In this document: positions 9,065 to 17,505 of the stretch, one piece after another
Position numbering within the stretch: the stretch's first letter is position 1
Layout: each line of letters opens with the position of its first letter
Assembly (NCBI GenBank): GCA_036268425.1
Contig: DATAUE010000036.1
Coordinates: 164,309-228,308, forward strand
Length of the DNA stretch: 64,000 nucleotides
Source of the DNA: DATARH01 sp036268425
Lineage (GTDB): Bacteria > Pseudomonadota > Alphaproteobacteria > ATCC43930 > CGMCC-115725
Reading direction: 5' to 3'
Made by a program: the position numbers and the translations under genes
Notes under the pieces: generated by a model
What the model was told of the DNA's origin: nothing
Seen by the model: the letters and a program-made list of their open reading frames with translations, nothing else
Database searches by the model: none

Positions 9065-9652
9065 TCAGGCGGCGGCACGACGGCTCGGGACACCGCGTCC
9101 CGAGACGCTGCGGCTGGCAGCAAACGCGGTGCGGCGCGGCGCCGTCGATTCTTCGTTTTCCGCCGCCTCGCTTCCCAGTTCCATCATCCGGCGAAGCTGC
9201 TCACGACCGCGCGACAGGCGCGAGCGCACGGTTCCGACCGGCACATGGAGAATTTCGGCGACTTCCTCGTACCGCATGCCCTCCAGCCCGACCAGCAGGA
9301 TGACCTGCCGCTGCTCCTCCGACAATTTGGCGATCGCCGCTTCGAGATCGCGGAGCTGAAGAGCCGCCATCGCGTTCGGCTGCACGGTCAGAACCGGTGC
9401 GGCATCTTCAATCGCGACATTAATGCCCTCGCGGACCGAGCGGCGCACGTCGTTGACGTGCTGGTTATGCAGAATGGTGAAGAGCCAGGCCCGCAGATCG
9501 GTGCCGGGTTCCCACAGATGCTGTTTGGCAATCGCCCGAGTAAGGCAGCTTTGCACCAGATCGTCGGCGCGTGTGACATCCCGGGTCAACGCACGGGCGT
9601 AGCGCCGCAGACGGGGGATCTCGACCTCAAGCAGCTTGGCGAAATCGGTCAT
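9065..9652 (-). CDS. ECF-type RNA polymerase sigma factor
   Basis: 195 residues. Region 2 (about residues 8-75) contains the DDLVQSCLTRAI and LRAWLFTILHN motifs; region 4 (about 115-170) has LSEEQRQVILLVGLEGMRYEEVAEIL and the recognition helix VPVGTVRSRLSRGR. These are hallmarks of extracytoplasmic-function sigma factors of the group common in alphaproteobacteria. No anti-sigma gene or NepR/PhyR pair lies next to it, so it is an orphan here. The C-terminal 25 residues are basic and low-complexity. It is divergent from the hybrid kinase at 10050 across a 397-base gap. Confidence 0.9.
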   Translation of the reverse strand: MTDFAKLLEVEIPRLRRYARALTRDVTRADDLVQSCLTRAIAKQHLWEPGTDLRAWLFTILHNQHVNDVRRSVREGINVAIEDAAPVLTVQPNAMAALQLRDLEAAIAKLSEEQRQVILLVGLEGMRYEEVAEILHVPVGTVRSRLSRGREQLRRMMELGSEAAENEESTAPRRTAFAASRSVSGRGVPSRRAAA

Positions 9653-10049
9653 CGGAAGAGCCTCACCTTGCCTTTGCGACCCCCGGTTGGGGTCTGACGA
9701 TGGCGAGAGGTTTTAGAGGACCGATGTAACCCCATGATGTACCGAGAATCTCAGCTCGGTAAAATAGTGTAACAATTCCGTATCACACGCGACGATTTCG
9801 TTAAAAGACCGGCGGTTTGTAAACAAAGCTTATCGTTCCGCTTAAGGCCCAACGAACGCGGCACCAGCCAACCTTGCGTGTCTGGGTCGACCCGAAAAGA
9901 AAGCCGCCGACGCTTGCAGCGCATTGCTGATACGGTGTCGCCGCTATAAATGGATGCGCGGTATTTCGCCGGCGGCGGCCGGTCGTAAAAACCCGGCGGA
10001 GGCCCGTCGTAAAAACATTGAGACCGGGCAAGTTTCGGTCTTCGCAAGG
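9653..10049. other. Divergent intergenic region between sigma factor and hybrid kinase
   Basis: This 397-base gap holds no convincing gene. It is less GC-rich near 9740-9840, as expected for promoters of the two divergent genes. I searched for an EcfG-type GGAAC/CGTT pair on both strands and found none with proper spacing. It carries a 24-bp-period tandem repeat close to the kinase start (listed separately). Confidence 0.6.
9971..10016. repeat. 22-bp imperfect direct repeat, 24-bp period
   Basis: Positions 9971-9992 and 9995-10016 share GGCGGnGGCCnGTCGTAAAAAC with two mismatches. They lie about 35-80 bases upstream of the probable start of the hybrid kinase and could be a duplicated regulator site or a chance tandem duplication. 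Confidence 0.7.
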
Positions 10050-12236
10050 ATGGTGCATTCAGGCATGGCGAAACTATGGAACGCACGTGTCGCAATTCCG
10101 GCGCTGCTGTTTGCCGGCATACCGCTGTTTTTCATCTCGGGCATCGTGATTTTCCAGCTCGCGCAGAATGTCCCCGATGCGCGGCAGGCGCGGGCTGAGA
10201 CGATCCTCAGCTTCAAATCGATCCGTGCCGCCAACGCCGTCGACGAGGCGGTGCAGGACGCCGAACGCGGTCAGCGCGGCTTTCTGGTCACCGGCCAGGA
10301 CGACTATCTCGCGCCCTATGAGGAGGCTCGCAAAAACCTGCCGCGGCTGATGATTCAGCTGCAACATTCGATCAACGACTCCGAGCAGGCGGAGCGCCTG
10401 CTCAAGCTGCAATCGGATGTCACGACCAAGATGAACGAACTCGCGAGCACGATCACCGCAATGCGCGCGCATGGTTTCGACGCGGCGCGGTCCATCGTCG
10501 ACACCGGGATCGGCCGCCACAGCATGGAAATGGTCGCCAGCGATCTCGGCGCAATCGTGGATGCCGCCAATCAGCGGCTGCGCAACCGGCTTGAGCGCGC
10601 CGCGGCGGCGGAAGACCAGGTGACGCAAACCTTTATTATCGCCAGTGGTATCGCGGCGATATCGCTAATCCTAGGGGCCTTATTGTTGGGGCGCGCCTAT
10701 CACGACACGACCTTATCGGAGCGGATGCTGAAAGCGACGCTCGACAGTGTCCGCGAAGGAGTCGCGGCGTTCGACCATCGCGGCCGGCTGCGTGCCTGGA
10801 ACAATACTTTTCTGACAATGACCGACATTGCCGAAACGGATGTCCGGCGCGGAACGCCGCTAACCCTTGACGGCGACAATGTGAACGGGTTGTGCGGCCG
10901 CATTGCAGAGGTTGAGGCGGCGGCGCGCGGCACCGGGCGGGCGGCATTGATCGAGCACCAGGGCGAGCGGGGCCATGCCGTTGAAATCTTCCACAATCCG
11001 ACCCCCGGTGGCGGCCATGTCGTGACCCTGCTCGACGTCACCGAGCGCCGGCAGGCGGAAGAAGCATTGCGGCAAGCGCAAAAGCTCGAATCGATGGGCC
11101 GGATGACCGGCGGCGTGGCGCATGACTTCAACAACCTGCTGACCATCATCATCGGCAGCCTCGGCCTGCTGCGCGGCGCCATCGGCCGCGATGAGCGGGT
11201 GCGCGAGCGGATCGACATGATGAGCGTCGCGGCTGAGCGCGCATCGCGGCTGACGCGGCAGCTGCTGGCGTTTGCCCGGCGGCAGCCGTTGCAACCGTCG
11301 ATCGTCAATCTTGGCAACCTCGTCCAGGAGGCATTGCCGCTGATCCGCCGGGCGGTTGGTGAAGCGGTCACGGTCGAATGCGTCGCCGCCGGCGGGCTGT
11401 GGAACACGACGCTCGACGGCTCGGAATTCCAATCGGCCGTACTCAACCTGGCAATCAACGGGCGCGATGCGATGCCGGACGGCGGCAAGCTGACGATCGA
11501 AGTCGGCAATGCCGCGCTCGACGACGCCTATGCCGCCCGTCACGCCGAAGTCGAACCGGGGCAATATGTGCTGTTTGCGATCACCGATACCGGCAGCGGC
11601 ATGGACGCCGCGACGATGGCCCGAGCGCTCGACCCGTTCTTTACAACGAAACCGGCCGGCGAAGGCACCGGCCTCGGATTGCCGCAGGTCTACGGCTTTG
11701 TCAAGCAATCGGGCGGCCATCTGAAGCTCTACAGCGAAATCGGCGAGGGGACGACGATCAAGCTATATCTGCCGCGCAGCCTCGCCCAGGAGACGATCCA
11801 GCCGGTGGTGCCGGCTGCGGCGCTCGCCGTCACCGGCACGGAAATCGTGCTGCTGGTCGATGACGACGACATCGTCCGCAGCACTGTCGCGCTGATGCTT
11901 GAGGATCTTGGCTATACCGTAATCGCGGCCGCGAACGGCGCGGAGGCGCTGATCATTCTCGAACAGCGCGACGATATTGACCTGCTATTTACCGATGTTG
12001 TCATGCCCGGGGCGCTGAGCGGCCGGCAACTCGCCGAACGCGCCCGGCTCGTCATGCCAGACCTCAAGGTCCTCTTCACTTCGGGATATACCGAAAACGC
12101 CATCGTGCATCACGGACGGCTCGATCCCGGCGTCGAGTTGCTCAGCAAACCCTACGGTCGCGACCAGCTCGCCGCAAAACTGCGACGCGTTCTCGGCAGC
12201 GCTCCTCCAGGGCCTCGTCAAGCTGCGGAAAGTTGA
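10050..12236 (+). CDS. Hybrid histidine kinase: CHASE3-PAS-HisKA-HATPase-REC
   Basis: 728 residues from the ATG at 10050; the frame stays open upstream to 9924 but that stretch is repetitive and unlike protein. A membrane helix lies at about 16-38, a CHASE3 periplasmic sensor at about 50-185 (DAERGQRGFLVTGQDDYLAPY), a second helix at about 195-215, then a PAS-like region, HisKA with the phosphoacceptor motif TGGVAHDFNNLL, a HATPase domain (GTGLGLPQVYGF) and a C-terminal receiver (VLLVDDDDIVR, phospho-Asp in LLFTDVVMPG). The receiver belongs to the type often seen in alphaproteobacterial hybrid kinases. No response regulator gene is adjacent. Its sensor domain closely resembles that of the chemoreceptor at 26522. 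Confidence 0.9.
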   Translation: MVHSGMAKLWNARVAIPALLFAGIPLFFISGIVIFQLAQNVPDARQARAETILSFKSIRAANAVDEAVQDAERGQRGFLVTGQDDYLAPYEEARKNLPRLMIQLQHSINDSEQAERLLKLQSDVTTKMNELASTITAMRAHGFDAARSIVDTGIGRHSMEMVASDLGAIVDAANQRLRNRLERAAAAEDQVTQTFIIASGIAAISLILGALLLGRAYHDTTLSERMLKATLDSVREGVAAFDHRGRLRAWNNTFLTMTDIAETDVRRGTPLTLDGDNVNGLCGRIAEVEAAARGTGRAALIEHQGERGHAVEIFHNPTPGGGHVVTLLDVTERRQAEEALRQAQKLESMGRMTGGVAHDFNNLLTIIIGSLGLLRGAIGRDERVRERIDMMSVAAERASRLTRQLLAFARRQPLQPSIVNLGNLVQEALPLIRRAVGEAVTVECVAAGGLWNTTLDGSEFQSAVLNLAINGRDAMPDGGKLTIEVGNAALDDAYAARHAEVEPGQYVLFAITDTGSGMDAATMARALDPFFTTKPAGEGTGLGLPQVYGFVKQSGGHLKLYSEIGEGTTIKLYLPRSLAQETIQPVVPAAALAVTGTEIVLLVDDDDIVRSTVALMLEDLGYTVIAAANGAEALIILEQRDDIDLLFTDVVMPGALSGRQLAERARLVMPDLKVLFTSGYTENAIVHHGRLDPGVELLSKPYGRDQLAAKLRRVLGSAPPGPRQAAES

Positions 12237-12352
12237 TGTTCTGACCTTCAAGCAAAATTCCGTATTCGGCGCGGTGGCGGGAACGCGCCTCAAAGCAAAC
12301 TGTTCATCACCATGCCAAATACATGAGGCCAGGTACGGAGGGATGAACGCCA

Positions 12353-12526
12353 ATGAATCAGATACAGAAGCTGCGCGAACTTGCGACCTGGTATCGTCAA
12401 TATGCCGAACGGGCAAACAGTAGCTTTATCTGGGATGCGCGGTTGCGCACGGCGGAAGACCTTGAGCAGGCGGCCTGTCGTCTGGAAAACGGCGACAACA
12501 ATTCCGTTTCAGCCGGTGAACCCTGA
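12353..12526 (+). CDS. Small conserved alphaproteobacterial protein
   Basis: 57 residues, all-helical: begins MNQIQKLRELATWYRQYAER and continues with IWDARLRTAEDLEQAACRLE. Small proteins with the pattern LRELAxWYRxFAERA...IWxARLxTAEDLExEA are widespread in alphaproteobacteria as uncharacterised proteins (from memory). GGAGG lies about 11 bases before the ATG. Its stop codon (12524-12526) overlaps a CTG that opens the frame of the following membrane protein. Function unknown. Confidence 0.7.
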   Translation: MNQIQKLRELATWYRQYAERANSSFIWDARLRTAEDLEQAACRLENGDNNSVSAGEP

Positions 12527-12765
12527 ACGAGCCACATAATGGCGCCGCGTCGGCAATCCTTAAAGCGGCACCGGGGCGGCAAGCAAATAGTGCTTCCGAT
12601 GACATCAGCGAGCCGATTGGCCAATCCAACGCCTCTGGCCAATCGAACCACTCTGAAACGCCGAGCGGAGACGCAGGCAAAGTTCCGCTAGCCCAGGCGC
12701 CGTCGTACCGGACAGCGGGGCTTTACCGATATATCTGGCAGACCAGCAAGCGCTCGCAAATCGTC

Positions 12766-13665
12766 TTGGCGCTGATATCGGTCGTCGTTTTTCTGCTCGA
12801 CCTGGTGCCTCTGGAGTTGCAGCGGCGCATCGTTAACGATGCGATACACAACCGCACATTTTCCTTACTGATCTGGCTGAGCGCAATTTATGGCGTCGTT
12901 GTGCTGTTGCAGGGCATCGGCAAGCTCGCCATGAACATCTACCGCAACTCGATCGGCGAGGCGACAAGCCGCCGCCTACGGCTCGACACTTATGAAGCGG
13001 CCCTGCATCATCCGGATCGCGGCAGCAGCGATAAGGAGGGTCTCGGCGTCTCGATCATTCTGTCCGAGGCTGATCCGGTCGGCAGTTTCGTGTCGACCAG
13101 TATTTCGGAACCGGTGCTGCACGGCGGCATTTTGATCAGCGTTTTCACTTATTTATTATTTCTTCAGCCCTGGATGGCGCTGATCGGGCTCGGGCTGTTC
13201 GTGCCCCAGGTGATTTTTGTTCCGATGATGCAGAAATCGATCAATGACCGGACAAAGGCGCGCATCGAAGCCTTGCGAGAACTCAGTATCAATGTCGTCA
13301 ACGAAACAGCCGAGGGTATCGAAGAACGGTCGCCCGAGATGTATCGCGACCGGGCCAACGATGTTTACCGCCTCAATATGGAAATTTATCGCCGCAAATT
13401 CGCGATGAATTTTGTGATGAACCTTCTGTTTCACCTCGGGATCGTCAGCGTCCTGTTCGTCGGCGGCTGGCTGGTGATGCAGAGCCGGATCGAGGTCGGC
13501 ACCGTCGTCGCGTTTATTTCGGGCCTCCACAAGATCAACGACCCGTGGGGTGACCTCGTCACGTTCTTCCGCGACATGACCAACGCCCGGGTCAAGTATC
13601 AGCTGATCGCCAGCGTTCTGGATCAGCGCGACCCGGCCGAGGCGCTGGAGGCGCCGGTGAGCTGA
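12766..13665 (+). CDS. ABC-exporter-type membrane protein lacking an ATPase domain
   Basis: 299 residues from a TTG at 12766, but the true protein is longer: codons from at least 12703 (YRTAGLYRYIWQTSKRSQ) continue the first transmembrane region, and the frame is open from 12520. There is no ATG, GTG or TTG between the stop at 12517 and 12766, so the start is unresolved (a CTG at 12523 is one option). The sequence matches the transmembrane domain of ABC exporters: several hydrophobic helices and the coupling region RLRLDTYEAALHH. It ends after the sixth helix (VKYQLIASVLDQRDP), exactly where the nucleotide-binding domain would begin. No Walker motifs follow. It may pair with an ATPase encoded elsewhere or act as a regulator. 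Confidence 0.75.
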   Translation: MALISVVVFLLDLVPLELQRRIVNDAIHNRTFSLLIWLSAIYGVVVLLQGIGKLAMNIYRNSIGEATSRRLRLDTYEAALHHPDRGSSDKEGLGVSIILSEADPVGSFVSTSISEPVLHGGILISVFTYLLFLQPWMALIGLGLFVPQVIFVPMMQKSINDRTKARIEALRELSINVVNETAEGIEERSPEMYRDRANDVYRLNMEIYRRKFAMNFVMNLLFHLGIVSVLFVGGWLVMQSRIEVGTVVAFISGLHKINDPWGDLVTFFRDMTNARVKYQLIASVLDQRDPAEALEAPVS

Positions 13666-13737
13666 TGCCGCCACGCACGGATCGAAAGACCGTTCGATCC
13701 GTTCAGCAATCAGGAACAGATTTTGGAAAGACCAGTC

Positions 13738-13866
13738 ATGCCGTACCAGGAACCCTCTGCTACCAGAGCACGCGCCGGCTCGAAGGAAGGGGTCGTCCGT
13801 TATGTTCTGGTCGTCTCGACTGTCCTCGTCGTCATCCTGTTCGCAGCGGCTTACATTTTCTCGTAA
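13738..13866 (+). CDS. Small single-pass membrane protein
   Basis: 42 residues: a polar 20-residue N-terminus, then one hydrophobic helix (VLVVSTVLVVILFAAAYIFS) reaching the C-terminus. GGAAAG lies 8 bases upstream of the ATG. It resembles short alphaproteobacterial membrane proteins of unknown role. It is 72 bases after the ABC membrane protein and convergent with the kinase gene that ends at 13877. Confidence 0.6.
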   Translation: MPYQEPSATRARAGSKEGVVRYVLVVSTVLVVILFAAAYIFS

Positions 13867-13876
13867 TTCCCGCCGG

Positions 13877-16687
13877 TCAGCTTCCCCTGAGCAGTCCAAT
13901 GAATGCGTCGTCCCGCGCCAGGTTCAATGTTTCTTCCACGGCCTTTGCGAGATCAGCCAACATAAACGGCTTTTTGATCAGCGGATCGTGTCCTCCGACC
14001 GAGCCATGCGCCGAAATGTAACCCGTCATCAGCAAGGCCGGCAGCCCCGGCTGCATGACCCTGGCCCGCCGCAGCGTCTCGATACCGCCTAGCCCTGGCA
14101 TGGCCACGTCGATCAGCACGAGATCATACGGATGGCCATCTGACAGTGCATCGAGCGCCGCCTCGCCGCTGCTCAGTTCGGTCACGGAATAACCGCTGTG
14201 GCGCAGCATCAGGGCGGCGATTTCGCGCACGTCGTCTTCATCGTCGACCACCAGAATGTGTCCTTGCGCGTGCCGGCCACCGGGCGCGCGCACCGCATTT
14301 TCCACCATAAGCGCAGCGGCGGCCGGCGAGCGCGGCAGATAAATCCGCACCGTGGTGCCTTCGCCGAACCGGCTTTCGAGACGCAGCGCGCCGCCGGATT
14401 GTTGCGCCAGCCCGTAAACCTGGCTGAGGCCGAGGCCGCTGCCCTTGCCGCTTTCCTTGGTCGTAAAAAACGGCTCGACGGCGCGGGCCAGGGTTTCCGC
14501 CGACATGCCGGTGCCGGTGTCGCGCACCATCACCTCGATGCAGTCGCACCCCGCGATTTCCGGCGGCAGGATCGCGCTGTCGCCGGCGACGTTGGCGGTG
14601 CCGATAAACACCGTGCCGCCATCCGGCATCGCGTCGCGCGCGTTGATGGCAAGGTTCAGAACCGCGATCTCAAGCTGCGTTCGATCAGCCAATGCCGGCC
14701 ACACCTCGGCAGCCAAATCGGTCTTAACCGCGATGTTCGGTCCGATCGTGCGCGCCACCAGATCATTCATTCCATCAAGCACGAGATTGACGCTGACCGG
14801 CTCCGGCCGCAGGTGCTGGCGCCGCGAAAACGCCAAGAGCTGCTCAGTCAGGCGGGCGCCGCGATGCGCCGCCCGCAAGGCCGCATCGATCTGTTTGGCG
14901 CTCTGCGCATCGCCCGGCATCCGCAGTTGCAGCAATTCGAGGTTGCCGAGGATTGCCGTCAGCAGATTGTTGAAATCATGCGCCACGCCGCCGGTCAACT
15001 GGCCGACGACTTCCATCTTTTGCGCTTGCCGTAATTGGGCTTCGAGTTCGTCGCGTTCGGTCAGGTCGCGCGCGGTCGTAATGATCAACTGGCTGCCGTC
15101 CGGCGCCTTGCCGGGGACCGGCGTCACCATCACGTCGATCGTGCGGGTCCGCCCCGCCATCGTGCGGCGTGCGACATAGCGCTGTGAAACGCCGCTGCGG
15201 ACGCATTCGCGAATATGGTGCGAGGGCATTTCGGCTTCCTCGCGGCCGAGAATTTCGCTGAGGTGGCGGCCGATGACCTGTTCGCGCGGCAAACCGTAAG
15301 CCGCCTCGCAGGTGGCATTCAGATCGACATAGACGATGGTGCCGTCGGCACCGACCCGCTGCAGCGTCAGCCAGTCCGGTGAATTATGAAAAAACGCCTG
15401 CAGCTGTGCCCGGCTTGATGCCAGTTGGCGGGCACGTTCCTCGGCCAGGCGTTCGAGCGAATCGGTGAACTCGCGCAGGCGCTGCTCGCTGGCCTGTAAT
15501 GCCTCGGTCATCCGCTTGCGGTCGTCGATGTTTTCGATGACCGCAAGCCCGCTCAGAAACCGGCCCTCGGCGTCACGGATCGGGCCGACCGTGACGCTGA
15601 CCCATATCGGGTCCCCGGATTTGCGCAGATAGCGCCCTTCAAGTTGTATCTGCTCGATCTCGCCGTCGCGCAGCGCCCGGCCGGCGGCCGCACAGGCCGC
15701 GCGATCTTCGGGGTAAACCAGATCAAGGAAGCTGTGACCGATCAGCTCGCCTTCGGTGTAACCGAGCATCCGGCACAGCGCGGGGTTGACCGATGTCAGC
15801 CGAAAATCGACGCCCGCGATCATCTTGCAGACCGGGCTCTGTTCAAAGATGCGGCGAAACCGCTCTTCGCTTTCGCGCAGCCGCAATTCGTCAACCCGCC
15901 GCCGCGTGACATCGCGGGTGACGGCCAGTTGCGCCAGCGACCCGTCCGCCTGGGGCAACGGCACTGCCGCGGTCTCCAGGCGGCGCCGCATACCGCGCAA
16001 GCTCACGACATCGAACTGCCAGTTCAGTCGTTCGCCGTTGCAGACCCGCCGGTGATTGCACCACCATTCATCGCGATAGTCCGGGGCGATCATGTTAAGG
16101 ACCGGCGAGCCGACAACCATCTCGGCGCTGTCGGCATCGATCATCCTGAGACCGGCTTCGTTCATGCGCAGCAGCGTGCCGTCGGCAGCGACGATCTTGA
16201 CGCATTCCGGGGTTGTCTCTACCACCGCCCGCAGCGTTTCCTCGCTCGCCTTGACTTCGCTATGGGTAGCGGCGCGTTTTGTAATGTCGCGGAAGCACGC
16301 GATGACGCCGACCGGCCTGCCCTCGCAATCCCGCAGCGGGTCGAGATTTTGCAGCAGGATCAAACAGGTGCCGTCGCGATGCTCGACCGCCTCTTCGCAA
16401 TCGCGTAGCGGTTGCCCGGTGCGCAAAACGGTCGCCACCGGGTTGTCGCCGGTAACATCCCGCACTCGCCACGCACCGGTAAACCACACCGTCCCCGGCA
16501 GCGGCGCCTGCCCCCACAATTGCGCCGCGAAATCGTTGTATTGAACCAGACGGCCGTCGCAATCATAGATCGCCATGCCGGTCGGGATCGCGCCAAGAAG
16601 CGACTCCCATTGCCGCAATGTTTCAGCCAGCGGTCCGGCTATCGCCGGCCGTGGCGGTGCCGGTATCTGCAGCGCTGCCTGGCTCAC
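13877..16687 (-). CDS. Multi-PAS hybrid histidine kinase
   Basis: 936 residues from the GTG at 16687, chosen because AGGAG lies 8 bases upstream; a TTG at 16780 is less likely. Four PAS/PAC units are visible: about 20-130 (AIPTGMAIYDCDGRLVQYN), 145-265 (VVETTPECVKIVAADG), 270-395 (EERFRRIFEQSPVCKMIAG) and 420-540 (FFHNSPDWLTLQRVG). HisKA follows with the phosphoacceptor motif TGGVAHDFNNLL, then HATPase (GSGLGLSQVYGL) and a C-terminal receiver with phospho-Asp in LVLIDVAMPG. No membrane segment is seen, so it senses cytoplasmic signals such as redox, light or ligand through the PAS units. It is a lone kinase without an adjacent regulator. Confidence 0.92.
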   Translation of the reverse strand: MSQAALQIPAPPRPAIAGPLAETLRQWESLLGAIPTGMAIYDCDGRLVQYNDFAAQLWGQAPLPGTVWFTGAWRVRDVTGDNPVATVLRTGQPLRDCEEAVEHRDGTCLILLQNLDPLRDCEGRPVGVIACFRDITKRAATHSEVKASEETLRAVVETTPECVKIVAADGTLLRMNEAGLRMIDADSAEMVVGSPVLNMIAPDYRDEWWCNHRRVCNGERLNWQFDVVSLRGMRRRLETAAVPLPQADGSLAQLAVTRDVTRRRVDELRLRESEERFRRIFEQSPVCKMIAGVDFRLTSVNPALCRMLGYTEGELIGHSFLDLVYPEDRAACAAAGRALRDGEIEQIQLEGRYLRKSGDPIWVSVTVGPIRDAEGRFLSGLAVIENIDDRKRMTEALQASEQRLREFTDSLERLAEERARQLASSRAQLQAFFHNSPDWLTLQRVGADGTIVYVDLNATCEAAYGLPREQVIGRHLSEILGREEAEMPSHHIRECVRSGVSQRYVARRTMAGRTRTIDVMVTPVPGKAPDGSQLIITTARDLTERDELEAQLRQAQKMEVVGQLTGGVAHDFNNLLTAILGNLELLQLRMPGDAQSAKQIDAALRAAHRGARLTEQLLAFSRRQHLRPEPVSVNLVLDGMNDLVARTIGPNIAVKTDLAAEVWPALADRTQLEIAVLNLAINARDAMPDGGTVFIGTANVAGDSAILPPEIAGCDCIEVMVRDTGTGMSAETLARAVEPFFTTKESGKGSGLGLSQVYGLAQQSGGALRLESRFGEGTTVRIYLPRSPAAAALMVENAVRAPGGRHAQGHILVVDDEDDVREIAALMLRHSGYSVTELSSGEAALDALSDGHPYDLVLIDVAMPGLGGIETLRRARVMQPGLPALLMTGYISAHGSVGGHDPLIKKPFMLADLAKAVEETLNLARDDAFIGLLRGS

Positions 16688-16792
16688 CGGCCAAACTCCT
16701 GTTGAACCGCGAAACCATACACCCCGCGCCTTCAACCTCGTGGAGAAAATCCGACTGCTCGGCGATGCGGGTTGCAACAAATACGAAGAAAT

Positions 16793-16822
16793 GTAGGGCG
16801 GATAAGCGCAGCGTCATCCGCC
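16793..16822. repeat. Palindromic dispersed-repeat-like element
   Basis: GTAGGGCGGATAAGCGCAGC, followed by GTCATCCGCC, forms a 7-bp perfect stem (797-803 with 816-822 within 16 kb) around a 12-base loop. The same kind of TAGGGCGGAT...ATCCGCC palindrome is common as an intergenic repeat in many proteobacteria (from memory). It sits between the PAS kinase start and the thioredoxin-like gene. Only one copy is seen in this window. Confidence 0.6.
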
Positions 16823-16854
16823 GTTCAAAATTTCAGGGTACTGGTTGCCTGATC

Positions 16855-17505
16855 TTATTCCCGGGATTGCAATAACCGATCACTTTGTGCGTTTTTCAGT
16901 GGTGAGTCGGTTGCGCCGGTATTCAGAAACGGTTGGAGCACCGCCATCATTTTCGCCGAATCCCACACAGCCGGTCCCTCGACGCGGCCGGCAACGCGGC
17001 CTTGCGCGTCGAGGATGATGCTGGTCGGCAGGCCGCGCAGCTCGAAGGCATGGCTGACATTGGATTTCGGGTCGAGAAAAACGTGCAGCTTTGTCAGCCC
17101 CATTTTCTCGACAAACGGGTCGACCACCTTGGCGCCGCCACGGTCTTCCGAGATTGCCGCGACCACCAGCCTGCCGTCGAGATTGCGTTGCAGTTGTTCG
17201 AGCGACGGCATTTCGCGGACGCAGGGGTCGCACCATGTCGCCCAGACATTGACGATGACCGGCTTGCCTTTCAGATCGGCGAGGCTGGCCGGCTTGCCCT
17301 CGGTGTCGGTAAATGCGACCTCTGGCGCTGGCTGCGGCGGGGTCGCCGGGATAAACTCGCCGAGTTTCATCTGTTGATCGTCGGCCGCGACCGCCGCCGA
17401 GAGCGTACACAGGAGCACGACTGCCATCGTGGCGAACACCGTGACAAACCGGGCCGAGACCCCCGCCAGCACCGATGCGCCAGACGCCGCCGGCGCCAAT
17501 ACCAT
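16855..17505 (-). CDS. TlpA-like periplasmic thioredoxin
   Basis: 216 residues from the ATG at 17505. A hydrophobic signal (FATMAVVLLCTLSAAVA) precedes a mature TlpA/ResA-type fold with the redox motif WCDPC (VNVWATWCDPCVREMPSLEQL) and the cis-proline region RGLPTSIILD. Proteins of this family reduce periplasmic disulfides, often for cytochrome maturation or copper loading of oxidase. No cytochrome biogenesis gene is adjacent, although the cox operon is in the window. The exact start is uncertain: ATGs at 17505 and 17427 and a TTG at 17577 are all in frame. Its 5' end overlaps the start of argH on the other strand. Confidence 0.85.
   Translation of the reverse strand: MVLAPAASGASVLAGVSARFVTVFATMAVVLLCTLSAAVAADDQQMKLGEFIPATPPQPAPEVAFTDTEGKPASLADLKGKPVIVNVWATWCDPCVREMPSLEQLQRNLDGRLVVAAISEDRGGAKVVDPFVEKMGLTKLHVFLDPKSNVSHAFELRGLPTSIILDAQGRVAGRVEGPAVWDSAKMMAVLQPFLNTGATDSPLKNAQSDRLLQSRE

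Noticed and set aside
9653..10049. EcfG-type promoter for self-regulation of the sigma factor
   Set aside because: A GGAAC on the minus strand near 9834 has no CGTT 16-17 bases away.
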